Part shown: in pieces, positions 26,098 to 34,837 of the stretch
How positions within the stretch are numbered: position 1 is the first letter of the stretch
Layout of the letters: every line of letters starts with the position of its first letter
DNA from: JAVBLU01 sp031553225
GTDB taxonomy: Bacteria > Bacillota > Clostridia > Christensenellales > UBA1750
Direction of reading: 5' to 3'
Length of the DNA stretch: 64,000 bases
NCBI GenBank assembly: GCA_031553225.1
Contig: JAVBLU010000016.1
Location: 105,465-169,464 of the forward strand
Made by a program: the position numbers and the translations under genes
The notes under the pieces: generated by a model
What the model was told of the DNA's origin: nothing
The model's database searches: none
What the model saw: only the letters and a program-made list of their open reading frames with translations

Positions 26098-27155
26098 TCA
26101 CCAGCCATAGATGTCTTTGAACGCATTGGTGACTTCGCCTGGAATGCCGGCGCCAATATCCGCGTTTTGCATCACGACGATACCCGACCCGTCGGCGGGG
26201 CAAAAAACCATGTTGGACCGGTAACCGATATTGGCTCCGCTGTGCCCAAACGTTGCGCCTCTCCTACATTCATTCACGGCAAAGCCCACGCCGAGCGGAT
26301 GGTTCTCATATGCTCTTGCGCTCATCAGCTCGGCCGACTTTTTTTCCAGAAACGCAGATTTGCCCTGCAACGCCATCATAATTTCTATGCCGAACCGGGC
26401 AAGATCCGACGGAGTGGACCACAACCCCGCGGCGGACAATTGCGGATTGATGTTGTAGCCACCCTGAATTTGCAAGTTATACTGATTATAACCCAGGGCT
26501 ATTTCATGAAACCGATCTTGAGGCAGGGGCTGTAGATAGGTACTGCGCGACATGGACAACGCAAGACAGCACCAAGTCGTCCATTAAGCTGGCGAAGCCG
26601 CCGTTGCAAACATCGGTCATTACCTTCTGGGCAAGCACATATCCCCCGCCGGAATACATAAAACCGGATTCAGGGGCCTTCACAAGTTTCAGTCTCGCGT
26701 GATTTGCGGCGGGCGAGCCGTTTCGTATTTCCTTAAGCGCGGGCACTTTCTGCCCTTGCAGGTGAGCAAAGAATCCGTGCAGGTTGACCCGGCGTTGTGG
26801 TTCAGTATCTGCCGCAGCGTCACTTTGTGCCTTTGGCTGTCGTATGTCGGCACCTCATAATCGATGAGGTATTCGCAAATATCCGTATCCATGCCAAGCA
26901 TCCCGCGCTCGGCCAGGCGGCGACGGCCGCGGCGAATACCGGCTTGCTGATGGAGCCTGCCTGAAACAGCGTATCGGCCGCGGCATATGCCCTTGCCCCA
27001 CGCCGTTTTACGCCAAAGGCGCACGCCTCGCAGATGTGAAAGTCTTCAATTAGCGCTACGCTTACGGCCGGGGTGTGGCATGCTCTCATGCGCTCTTCGC
27101 GTGTGGCGCCGTCGTAATGCCTTTTGTTTTCAGCTATTTCTAAAATTCTGCTCAT
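26098..27155 (-). pseudogene. Serine hydrolase / class C beta-lactamase-like, frameshifted
   Basis: Conserved blocks occur in order but in different frames: FQAGSISKPVF with the catalytic SxxK, then VTLRQILNHNAG, then ESGFMYSGGGYVLAQ with the Tyr-x-x motif, then LSAAGLWSTPSDLARFG and FGHSGANIGYRSN with the third motif. The frame changes near 26940, 26740 and 26560, so at least three frameshifts break a gene of normal length (~350 codons). At the last break LVLS in one frame joins MSMSRSTYLQPLP in the next. The region is visibly less GC-rich than neighbours, suggesting transfer before decay. Confidence 0.8.
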
Positions 27156-27256
27156 GCGGCACCTGCGAAAGGCAATGCGGTTCGCCATACGCGCCGCCAT
27201 GCAACGACGGTATCACGCGCTGGCAAGGAGAGCGCACGGCGGCGTATGCGCGGGGT

Positions 27257-28585
27257 TTATCTGCCGACCATAACGCTCTCGCCGCGCCGGCGCGCCCAGG
27301 CTGCGATGCGGGCCGGGTCGCCCTGCCAGTTGCGATAGTCGCCCCACTCGTTCGTTGCGGGCGGGCCGGATAGTTCCAGCTTGATGACCGGGAACAGCGG
27401 GTCGGGCGAGCGGGCGGGCAAGCCGCGCAGGATCGGGCCGTCCTCGCGGTTCTCCACGGTCAGCTCCTGCCCCGTGCCCAGAATGGTCGCCCGGCGCACG
27501 GGGGTGCGCAGGTCGTTCACGCGCAGCTCGGGCGCGCCCTCCCAGAAGCGGAAGATCAGATAGAGGCAGTCGCCTTTCATGGTTTGCCAGCCGTGCGTGA
27601 TGAACTCGGTCAAATCCCCGCCGTCGTTGCCGCGCACGGCCTCGCCGTTCGCCCAGAGCCACGCTCCGATGCCCAGCAGCCGCTCCTGCGCCTGCGGCGG
27701 GATGCGCCCCTCGGCGTCCGGGCCCACGTTCAATATGAGGTTGCCGCACTTGCTGGCGCACTCGCACAAAAAGTCCAGCAGGTGCGCCTCACTCCGCCAG
27801 CGCTCGCCCCCGGCATACCCCCAAAGCCGCCACGTGGATACCTGGCAGGACTCCCACAGCCGGTTTTCCGCGATGATGTGGTGCTCGGGCGTGCCGAAAT
27901 CGCCTGCGTCCGGCCGCAGGCCGACCGCTTCTTCAATACTTTGGTCGGTTCTCTCCGACGAGCCCAGGCGGTTGTTGATGAGGATGCCCGGCTGCCAGGC
28001 GCGCATCTTTTGCACCAGGCCCGGCGAGTCCAGCTCCTCCATGCTGCGCGGCCACGCGCCGTCAAAGAAGAAGTAGTCGATTCGGCCGTAATTTGTGAGC
28101 AGCTCCTCCACCTGGCCGTGCAGGTAGGCCTTCATGCGCTCCCAGGCGGCGGGGTCCTTGGCAGGGCCCTCGAAGTAAGCGGGCACGCGCCAGTCCAGCC
28201 ACGAGTAGTAAAGCCCCACGCGCAGGCCCTGCGCGCGCAGCGCGTTGGTGTACTCGCGCAGGAAATCGCGCTTTGGGGCCTGCCGCATGGAGGTGTAGTC
28301 GGTCAGCTTCGAGTCCCACAGGCAGTAACCGTCGTGATGGCGCGCGGTAAGGCAGGCGTAGCCCATGCCCGCGTCCTTGCACAGGCGCGCCCAGGCCGCG
28401 GCGTCAAAGGCCGAAGGGTTCCAGCGGCAGGCGGCCTGCTCGTACTGTGCCTGGCACAGATGGTCGCGCAGCAGGGTCTGCTCCCCACGCCCGTACATGG
28501 CGTACGGTCCCCAGTGAATGAACATGCCGTAGCGCGCCTGCGCGAACCATTCGTGCTCCCTTGGGAGCCTTGGGGCGGTGAACAT
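27257..28585 (-). CDS. Alpha-L-fucosidase, GH29
   Basis: The enzyme releases alpha-linked L-fucose from glycans. The 442-residue protein starts at ATG 28585 behind AAGGAGG. It has the GH29 barrel with FIHWGPYA, LTARHHDGYCLWDS, VGLYYSW and DYFFFDGAW, where Asp175 aligns with the catalytic nucleophile, then LILNVGPDAEGRIP. The C-terminal ~110 residues form a beta-sandwich. No signal peptide is visible, so it probably acts on imported oligosaccharides. It lies four bases after the sensor kinase gene. Confidence 0.93.
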   Translation of the reverse strand: MFTAPRLPREHEWFAQARYGMFIHWGPYAMYGRGEQTLLRDHLCQAQYEQAACRWNPSAFDAAAWARLCKDAGMGYACLTARHHDGYCLWDSKLTDYTSMRQAPKRDFLREYTNALRAQGLRVGLYYSWLDWRVPAYFEGPAKDPAAWERMKAYLHGQVEELLTNYGRIDYFFFDGAWPRSMEELDSPGLVQKMRAWQPGILINNRLGSSERTDQSIEEAVGLRPDAGDFGTPEHHIIAENRLWESCQVSTWRLWGYAGGERWRSEAHLLDFLCECASKCGNLILNVGPDAEGRIPPQAQERLLGIGAWLWANGEAVRGNDGGDLTEFITHGWQTMKGDCLYLIFRFWEGAPELRVNDLRTPVRRATILGTGQELTVENREDGPILRGLPARSPDPLFPVIKLELSGPPATNEWGDYRNWQGDPARIAAWARRRGESVMVGR

Positions 28586-28589
28586 AGCC

Positions 28590-29492
28590 TTAACCTCCTT
28601 CGTTTTGCGAAAGGGGGGACGAAGCGCCCTCCGCCCCCTCGGCAGCCTCGTGGGCGCGGGGCAGGTATCCGGCAAACACCGTCTTGTCCGGCGTGGAGGT
28701 GAGCACGATCTCCCCGCCCTGGCCGCGCATCAGCGAGCGCACGATGTACAGCCCCTGGCCCTGGCCGCTGGCCTTGGTGGTAACGCCCTGCTCAAAAATG
28801 CGCGAGCGCAGGGCGATGGGCACCATGGGGCCGTTGTTCTCCACCTCGAAGCCGAAGGTGCGCAGATCCTCCAAAATGCGTACGTGGATTGCCGGCTCCT
28901 TCGTATCGCACAGGGCGTCCATGGCGTTGTCGAGGAGGTTTCCAAGCACCCGGCACATCTCCCAGTCCGGCATGGGCAGGCGCGCCCAGGAGGAATGCAT
29001 CTCCACCGCAAATGCGATGCCCTTTTGCTCGGCCACGCCCGCCTTTGCCTGCAGGAGGGCGTTGATGGCCGGTTTGGCCGTCTTGATGGAGCGGGTGACC
29101 TGCCGCAGCGCGCCGTAGCAGCGTTCGATGTAGGCGACGGCGTCCTTGGTGTCGCCCATCTCGCACAGCGAGTAGATCACCTGCAGATGGTTGAGGAAGT
29201 CGTGCCGGTGGGCGGTTAGGCGGTTGTTCAGTTCGCCCAGCCCGGCGATGGCGTCGCGCAGCATGGCCTCCTGCTGCTCGATGCGCAGAAGGATCAGATC
29301 GTCGCGGATGCCCTGAGCGTTGGCCACGATGAGCAGCAGCAGGGCGGCAAGCAGCGCATAGCGCGCCGTGTCGGGCATGCTTAGGCGGCCGGAAAGCAGC
29401 AGCGCGCCGCACAGCGCGAAGGCGGCGATTTGCATAGCGTGCAAGGCGATCGCCACGCGCGTGGCCTTGCGTACCTGGATGCGGCTGGCCAT
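28590..29492 (-). CDS. GHKL sensor histidine kinase (SPOB_a type)
   Basis: Two membrane helices (about residues 12-34 and 43-60) precede a phosphoacceptor helix with HRHDFLNHLQ (His97) of the Spo0B-like class. The ATPase domain has NLLDNAMDAL and GQGQGLYIVRSLM. Only a few residues lie outside the membrane, so it may sense a membrane or intramembrane signal. It is cotranscribed with the fucosidase gene downstream, but no response regulator is adjacent. The nearest is the LytTR regulator at 40.8 kb. Confidence 0.88.
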   Translation of the reverse strand: MASRIQVRKATRVAIALHAMQIAAFALCGALLLSGRLSMPDTARYALLAALLLLIVANAQGIRDDLILLRIEQQEAMLRDAIAGLGELNNRLTAHRHDFLNHLQVIYSLCEMGDTKDAVAYIERCYGALRQVTRSIKTAKPAINALLQAKAGVAEQKGIAFAVEMHSSWARLPMPDWEMCRVLGNLLDNAMDALCDTKEPAIHVRILEDLRTFGFEVENNGPMVPIALRSRIFEQGVTTKASGQGQGLYIVRSLMRGQGGEIVLTSTPDKTVFAGYLPRAHEAAEGAEGASSPLSQNEGG

Positions 29493-29583
29493 GCGCCCCC
29501 CCCTTCCTTTGGCATATCATGTTTCACCGCGCGCAAAGAAAAACCCTCTTTACCGCGCCGAGCTCCTCAACTCAGCGGCGTTC

Positions 29584-29604
29584 TTGCTCGAATAACACGA
29601 GCAA
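29584..29604 (+). promoter_or_regulatory. Inverted repeat upstream of the OYE gene
   Basis: TTGCTCG (29584-29590) and CGAGCAA (29598-29604) are perfect complements around seven bases, 43 bases before the start codon. It may be a repressor site; the regulator is unknown. Confidence 0.4.
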
Positions 29605-29647
29605 ACGGATGTGAAACGACGGATCGGTTTTCGGAGGGAAATGCGCC

Positions 29648-30691
29648 ATGAAGAAGCTGCTCTCGCCCTATTGCCTCGCCGGGCTTGCGCTGCGCAACCG
29701 CATTGTGATGGCGCCCATGGTGGTGTTTGGCCTGTGCCGCGAGGACGGTTTTGCCACGCCGGCGCACGCGGCGCACTACGCGGCCCGCGCGCAGGGCGCG
29801 GGGCTGGTGATCGTGGAGGCCACGTGCGTGAGCCGCGATGGGCGCCTGGCGGGCGACCAGATGGGGCTGTGGGAGGATGCGCAGACCGCCGGACACAGCG
29901 CCATCGCGACGGCCTGCCATGAGGGGGGCGCCGCCGTGCTCGTGCAGCTGCACCACGCCGGGGCCCGGGCCATCCCGGGCGATGGAACCAGCGGCCAAAG
30001 CGTCGGCGACTTATCGCTTGGGGCGCTCGCGGCCCTGCAGGAGCAGTTTGTCTGCGCCGCGCTGCGCGCCTACCGCGCCGGGTACGACGGGGTGGAGCTG
30101 CACGGCGCGCACGGCTACCTCATCTCGCAGTTTCTTTCCCCGCGCACCAACCAGCGGGACGACGCTTACGGGGGCGGGCCGGAGAACCGCAGCCGCTTTG
30201 CCGCGGAGGTCGCCCGGGAGATCCGGCGCGTTACCGCGCCGGACTTTGTGATCGGCTGCCGCATGGGCGTAAACAGCCCGGACCTGGACGCCTCCGCGGC
30301 CATCGGGCGGTATCTGTGCGCCGCGGGCGTACAGGTGATACACTGCTCCTTCGGCAACGCCATGGACGACGGACCCGTGCCTGCAGGCTTTCCCTTCAAC
30401 CGCGTGGTGTACGGCGGGGTGATGCTCGGCCGCCAGCTGCCCTGCCCGGTGATCGCCGTGAATGGCATACGCACGCACGAGCAGGCCGAGCTGCTGCTGC
30501 AAAGCTTCGGCGTGCCGCTCGTGGCCGTTGGGCGGGCGCTGCTGGCCGATCCGCTTTGGGCGCACAAGGCCGCCTCGGGCGGGGAGGTGGCGCAGTGCCT
30601 CGCCTGCCGGCGCTGCACCTGGTTTGTTGGCAAAAGCGAGCGCTGCCCGGCTGCCCGCCCGGATCTGTGCAGGGACGACGCGTCTTTTTAG
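29648..30691 (+). CDS. NADH:flavin oxidoreductase, Old Yellow Enzyme family
   Basis: The 347-residue TIM-barrel flavoprotein has the OYE sequence blocks LRNRIVMAPM, VQLHHAGARA, GVELHGAHGYLISQFLSPRTNQR and YGGGPENRSRF. The C-terminal end carries CLACRRC followed by SERCPA, close to the [4Fe-4S] ligands of the dienoyl-CoA reductase branch, but the large NAD-binding C-terminal half of that branch is absent. It is thus a short single-domain form. The substrate is unknown. GGAGGG precedes ATG 29648. Confidence 0.88.
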   Translation: MKKLLSPYCLAGLALRNRIVMAPMVVFGLCREDGFATPAHAAHYAARAQGAGLVIVEATCVSRDGRLAGDQMGLWEDAQTAGHSAIATACHEGGAAVLVQLHHAGARAIPGDGTSGQSVGDLSLGALAALQEQFVCAALRAYRAGYDGVELHGAHGYLISQFLSPRTNQRDDAYGGGPENRSRFAAEVAREIRRVTAPDFVIGCRMGVNSPDLDASAAIGRYLCAAGVQVIHCSFGNAMDDGPVPAGFPFNRVVYGGVMLGRQLPCPVIAVNGIRTHEQAELLLQSFGVPLVAVGRALLADPLWAHKAASGGEVAQCLACRRCTWFVGKSERCPAARPDLCRDDASF

Positions 30692-30722
30692 GCGCGGGCG
30701 CTTTCCTTATAAACGAAATGTC

Positions 30723-30751
30723 TTGTGCGACGGGGGCCCCTCCCGTATAAT
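30723..30751 (+). promoter_or_regulatory. Sigma-A promoter of the MFS gene
   Basis: TTGTGC (30723-30728) and TATAAT (30746-30751) are separated by 17 bases and lie 46 bases before the chosen start. Confidence 0.7.
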
Positions 30752-30796
30752 GTGATCGACTCCCCGGCAGGACGGGGGCGTGGAAGGGGATCGCGC

Positions 30797-32074
30797 TTGC
30801 AGCAGCCGATGGACGCAAAGCTCTCGCGCTACAATTTCTGGATGATGTCGCTGGAAGGCGCCATCTTCTGGTTTGCCTGGGCCGTTTTGGACGGCAACAC
30901 CGTGGTGTCCGTTTTCATCAACCAAACCACCGGCTCGCTTGCGCTTGCCGGCTTCGCCAGCACATGGCGCAACTGCAGCTGCCTCATCACGCAGTTGATT
31001 CTGGGCATGTACTTTCACCGCGTCCAGTCCAGCGCGCGCGTGATGAGCCGCGTGGGCTACATGTCACGCTGGGTGATGCTGTTTATGGTGCCCGCGCTCC
31101 TTCTGGGTATGTGGAACGAGCCCGCCGCGTGGCTGTTCCTGGCGCTGTACGGCGTCTTCTTTCTGGCGGACGGCCTCATCAGCCTTTTATGGCTGGAGAT
31201 CATGGTGGGCACGGTTCAGCCCAACATTCGCGGCCGCATCAACGGCAACCAGCAAATCGTGGGCGGCGCACTCGGGCTGGTGGCGTCCGTGGGCATCCGC
31301 TTCATCTTTGGCTCAAGCCTTCCACCGCCGGTGCAGTTCGCCATCATCTTCGGTGCGAACGGCGTGCTCATGATCGCCAACGCCGTGGTGCTTGGGCGCA
31401 TCAAGGAGCCGCCCGCGCAAATGCAGGTGCGTCACCCCTACATTGCCCCGAACGCATATTTTGGAAGCCTTTGGAAGCTGTTCCGCAAGAACGGCGCCTT
31501 CCGCAAGGTAGCGTACAGCCGGTGCCTGCACACGGCCGTGGTGCTCATGGTGCCTATGTTCATCCTGTTTGGCAGCTCGGTGTGCGGGCTTTCCGTGACG
31601 CAGACGGCCTCGCTCGTCACCTTCTCGGTGCTCGGGCAGATCTCCGGCGGCTTTTTGTGGGGTCAGCTGGTGAGCCACCGCTTAAGTTATCGGCATGTGA
31701 TGGGTTTTTCCAGCGCAGTGAACGTGGTTGTGATGGCCATGGGTCTTGCGTGTTTCCTGCTGGCCGGGCGCGTGAGCCTTTTTGCCCCCCTGTCCGTGAT
31801 GGTGTTCCTGGGCATGGTGAACAACTGCGCACATCTGGGGTATACGAACCACTTGTTCGAATGCGTGGAGCCCGCCGAACGGCCGCACTATCTGGTGCTC
31901 ATTGCCCTGGCCATGCTGCCCGCCACCTTCTCCTCGTTCCTGGCGGGCCTTATCGCCACGCACTGGGGGTTTGGGATGGTGTTTGGGCTTGGGCTTGCGC
32001 TGGCGCTGTGCTGCGCTTACATCGTGCTCGTGCGCATCGGCCTTCGGCCAAAGCCCGCGCCGCAAGGCGCATAG
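30797..32074 (+). CDS. MFS-type membrane transporter
   Basis: The 425-residue protein contains about twelve hydrophobic segments in two halves with a cytoplasmic linker near residues 195-215 (LGRIKEPPAQMQVRHP). The N-terminal region NFWMMSLEGAIFWFAWAVLDGN and the GRINGNQQIVGG loop fit a subgroup of Clostridia MFS proteins of unknown substrate. TTG 30797 is preferred because GGAAGGGG is seven bases upstream; ATG 30809 is an alternative. A strong terminator follows. Confidence 0.8.
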   Translation: MQQPMDAKLSRYNFWMMSLEGAIFWFAWAVLDGNTVVSVFINQTTGSLALAGFASTWRNCSCLITQLILGMYFHRVQSSARVMSRVGYMSRWVMLFMVPALLLGMWNEPAAWLFLALYGVFFLADGLISLLWLEIMVGTVQPNIRGRINGNQQIVGGALGLVASVGIRFIFGSSLPPPVQFAIIFGANGVLMIANAVVLGRIKEPPAQMQVRHPYIAPNAYFGSLWKLFRKNGAFRKVAYSRCLHTAVVLMVPMFILFGSSVCGLSVTQTASLVTFSVLGQISGGFLWGQLVSHRLSYRHVMGFSSAVNVVVMAMGLACFLLAGRVSLFAPLSVMVFLGMVNNCAHLGYTNHLFECVEPAERPHYLVLIALAMLPATFSSFLAGLIATHWGFGMVFGLGLALALCCAYIVLVRIGLRPKPAPQGA

Positions 32075-32095
32075 CAGAAGCAACCGGGCAAACGA

Positions 32096-32125
32096 CCGCG
32101 GCGGGATAAACGCCGCGGCTTTTTT
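32096..32125 (+). terminator. Terminator after the MFS gene
   Basis: CCGCGGCG (32096-32103) pairs with CGCCGCGG (32111-32118) around GGATAAA, and CTTTTTTT follows. From here to the murA start (about 235 bases) I see only an imperfect GC hairpin near 32165-32195 and no gene. Confidence 0.85.
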
Positions 32126-32359
32126 TCGCCGCTTCTTTCCACGTCAGAATGCGCCACTAATTTCCATGGGGCGCGGCGGGTGCGCGGGACGCCCGCGCCG
32201 ACAAAACGCCTGCAGCAGCGTTGCCAAAATGGCTGATATACGGGCTTTTCTTTGGTTTTTGCACCCGAATTTTCCGGCATAGAACCCACGAAATGCGGCC
32301 ACAATGAGCCTGTGAACGCAGGCGCGCCTGGACGCATTTTCCAGGCAACGGAGGGTTCC

Positions 32360-33676
32360 ATGCAACGATTCATCGTGCGCCAGAGCGCCGGGCTGCAGGG
32401 AGAAGTGAGCGTGAGCAGCTCGAAAAATGCCATTTTGCCCATGCTGTGCGCTTGCCTGCTCACGGAGGAAACGCTGTCCATCCAGCGCGTTCCGCAGCTG
32501 CGCGACGTGGACGTCATGGAGCGGATTCTGCTTGCGCTGGGCGTGCGCGTGCGGCGCGAGGGCGATGCGGTGCGCATGTGCGCGGGCGATCTGCATTCGG
32601 TGGAAGCGCCCTACGATGAAGCCCGCCGCATGCGCGCGTCCATTTTGTGCATGGGCCCGCTGCTGGCGCGCTGCGGCCAGGCGCGCCTGTCGCTCCCGGG
32701 CGGGTGCGCCATCGGAACACGCCCGGTGGATCTGCACCTGCGCGCGCTGGAAGCGCTGGGCGCGAGCGTGTGCGTGGAGCACGGCCAGGTGAGCGCCACC
32801 GCCCGCCGCCTGACCGGCGCGCCCATCGTGCTGGACATCCCCTCCGTGGGCGCGACGGAGAATATCTTGCTGGCTGCGACGCTTGCGCACGGAGAGACGC
32901 GCATCGTGAACGCCGCCAAGGAGCCGGAGATTGTGGACTTGGCGCGCTGCCTGCGCGGCATGGGCGCGCGCATCAGCGGCGAGGGCAGCGACACGATCGT
33001 GGTGCGCGGCGTGCCCCGCCTGCGCGGCTGCACGCACCGGCCGATTCCCGACCGAATCGAGGCCGGCACGCTGATGATCGCCGCAGCCATAACCGGCGGG
33101 AACATCTTGCTGCGCGGCGCTATGCCCGACCACCTGCGCGCCGTCATCGCAAAGCTGATTGCCTGCGGCGTGGAGGTGCATGACTATCCGGGCGGCATTC
33201 GCGTGCGCGGGGGCGTGCGCGCGCCCGCGGATATCAAAACGTCCGTGTACCCGGGCTTCCCAACCGACCTGCAGCCGCAGATGATGGCGCTTTTGTGCCG
33301 CGCGCCGGGCACGTCGCTCATCCAGGAGACCATCTTTGAAAACCGCTTTATGCACGTGCCGGAGCTGAGGCGTATGGGCGCGCGCATCAGTGTGGACGGC
33401 CGCATGGCGGTGCTGGAGGGAGGCCCCTCGCTGACCGGCGCGCGCGTACACGCCACCGACCTGCGCGCCGGCGCTGCCCTCGTGCTGGCCGGGCTTGCCG
33501 CCGAAGGCGAAACGGTGGTGGAGGACCCGGGCCACATAGACCGCGGCTATGATCACCTGGAGGAGAAGCTCGCTTCGCTGGGCGGCCGCATCCGCCGCCT
33601 GGGCGGCGAGCGCTCGGACGCCGGTTTTTCCGACACAGGCTGCCTATACGGACCCGCGGAACAGCCCTTTGCCTGA
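32360..33676 (+). CDS. murA: UDP-N-acetylglucosamine 1-carboxyvinyltransferase
   Basis: MurA transfers enolpyruvate from phosphoenolpyruvate to UDP-GlcNAc, the first committed step of peptidoglycan synthesis. The 438-residue protein starts at ATG 32360 after GGAGGG. It has the conserved SSSKNAILP (Lys22), the loop LPGGCAIGTRPVDLHL with the fosfomycin-target Cys116, and the C-terminal ATDLRAGAALVLAGL. The standard length suggests a fully functional enzyme. It is monocistronic here; Bacillota often carry a second copy elsewhere. Confidence 0.95.
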   Translation: MQRFIVRQSAGLQGEVSVSSSKNAILPMLCACLLTEETLSIQRVPQLRDVDVMERILLALGVRVRREGDAVRMCAGDLHSVEAPYDEARRMRASILCMGPLLARCGQARLSLPGGCAIGTRPVDLHLRALEALGASVCVEHGQVSATARRLTGAPIVLDIPSVGATENILLAATLAHGETRIVNAAKEPEIVDLARCLRGMGARISGEGSDTIVVRGVPRLRGCTHRPIPDRIEAGTLMIAAAITGGNILLRGAMPDHLRAVIAKLIACGVEVHDYPGGIRVRGGVRAPADIKTSVYPGFPTDLQPQMMALLCRAPGTSLIQETIFENRFMHVPELRRMGARISVDGRMAVLEGGPSLTGARVHATDLRAGAALVLAGLAAEGETVVEDPGHIDRGYDHLEEKLASLGGRIRRLGGERSDAGFSDTGCLYGPAEQPFA

Positions 33677-33904
33677 GCGGCGGGACAGGGCGGCAGGCAA
33701 AGGGCCCCTGCGCGCCCCCAGAGGGAATTTGCGACAAAAAGGACCGGGGTCTGTTTTACTGGGGGCTGTAAGGTGTGAAGGCGCAAGGCGCAGCCGGCCC
33801 TCCGCCTGTTCTTCATCACGCGTGCGCAAAAACGGGCGGCTGTTTCCCGTGCGCCCGGTGTGGTATGATGGTGAGGTGAATCGTCATGTAGAAAGGGTGA
33901 TCCC

Positions 33905-34282
33905 ATGGGCGGCCTTGTGGCGGGCCTTGCGCATATCGGCGTGCGCGTTGCGGATATGGAGCGCTCTCTTGCCTTCTACCGCGGCGCTTTGGGTTTTACC
34001 GTCACGGCGGATGTACGCCGGGGCGAGGGGGAGCGCTACGTGTTTCTGGGCGGCGGCGACTGCCGGATCGAGCTGATCCTTGAACCGGGCGGCGCTGCCG
34101 CGGACGGGCGGATCGAGCACATCGCCCTGCGGGTGCGCAACATGGAGGAAGCGCGGGCCGCGCTTGCGGGCAAGGCCGACGTATCGCAGCCCATGCTTGT
34201 GGAGGAACTGGGCCTGCGCATCAAGGTCGCCTTCTTCCGCGGGCCGGACGGCGAGGGCCTGGAGCTCGTCGAGGAGCTGTAG
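33905..34282 (+). CDS. VOC-superfamily protein (glyoxalase-like)
   Basis: The 125-residue protein is one vicinal-oxygen-chelate domain: LAHIGVRVADMERSLAFYRGALGF, then a beta strand YVFLGGGDCRIELIL, IEHIALRVRNMEEARAAL and AFFRGPDGEGLELVEEL. His10, Glu, His and the final Glu are at metal-ligand positions of glyoxalase-type enzymes. The reaction is not predictable. It starts at ATG behind AAAGGGTGA and has a TATGAT -10 box near 33864. It converges with scpB, six bases apart. Confidence 0.85.
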   Translation: MGGLVAGLAHIGVRVADMERSLAFYRGALGFTVTADVRRGEGERYVFLGGGDCRIELILEPGGAAADGRIEHIALRVRNMEEARAALAGKADVSQPMLVEELGLRIKVAFFRGPDGEGLELVEEL

Positions 34283-34288
34283 GGCGTC

Positions 34289-34837
34289 CTATTCCGCGCC
34301 GGGTTCGGCCGCGGGGTCCACAGGCGTGGGGTCGGGCAGCGCGGGCAGATCGGCGATGGTGTGCAGGCCGAAGTGCCGCAGAAACAGGTCGGTGGTGGCA
34401 TACAGAATCGGGCGGCCCAGGGCGTCGCGGCGGCCGGCCTCGCGGATGAGGCCCTTGTTCAGCAGCACGGACACCGAGTAATCGCACTTGACGCCGCGCA
34501 CCTGCTCGATGTCGCCCCGCGTGACGGGCTGGCGGTACGCGATGACCGAGAGCGTCTCCAGCGCCGACTGCGAAAGGGGTTTTGGAGGGGCCGGCTCGAA
34601 CAGCCGATCGATGTAGTGCGCGTACGCGGCGCTTGTGCACAGCTGCACCCGCTCGCCGAAGAACACCGGGCACAGGCCGAGCCGCTCGTCCGCGGCCCGG
34701 CTTTGCATGCGTTCCAGGGCTGCGTCCACCTCGATGGCCGTGCAGTCCAGCGCGCGCGCGAGCTCCGCGCGCTCCACCGGGTCGCCCGCCACAAAGAGCA
34801 TCGCCTGGATGGCGCTTATCATCTCATCGCTCGTCAT
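34289..34837 (-). CDS. scpB: Segregation and condensation protein B
   Basis: ScpB is the winged-helix dimer partner of the SMC-ScpA complex. The 182-residue protein has the SAIQAMLFVAGDPVE N-terminus and the family core SQSALETLSVIAYRQPVTRGDIEQVRGV, then LLNKGLIREAGRRDALGRP and ATTDLFLRHFGL. It overlaps the end of scpA by 14 bases, so it is translationally coupled in the peptidase-scpA-scpB operon. The C-terminus is Pro/Ala/Glu-rich. Confidence 0.95.
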   Translation of the reverse strand: MTSDEMISAIQAMLFVAGDPVERAELARALDCTAIEVDAALERMQSRAADERLGLCPVFFGERVQLCTSAAYAHYIDRLFEPAPPKPLSQSALETLSVIAYRQPVTRGDIEQVRGVKCDYSVSVLLNKGLIREAGRRDALGRPILYATTDLFLRHFGLHTIADLPALPDPTPVDPAAEPGAE

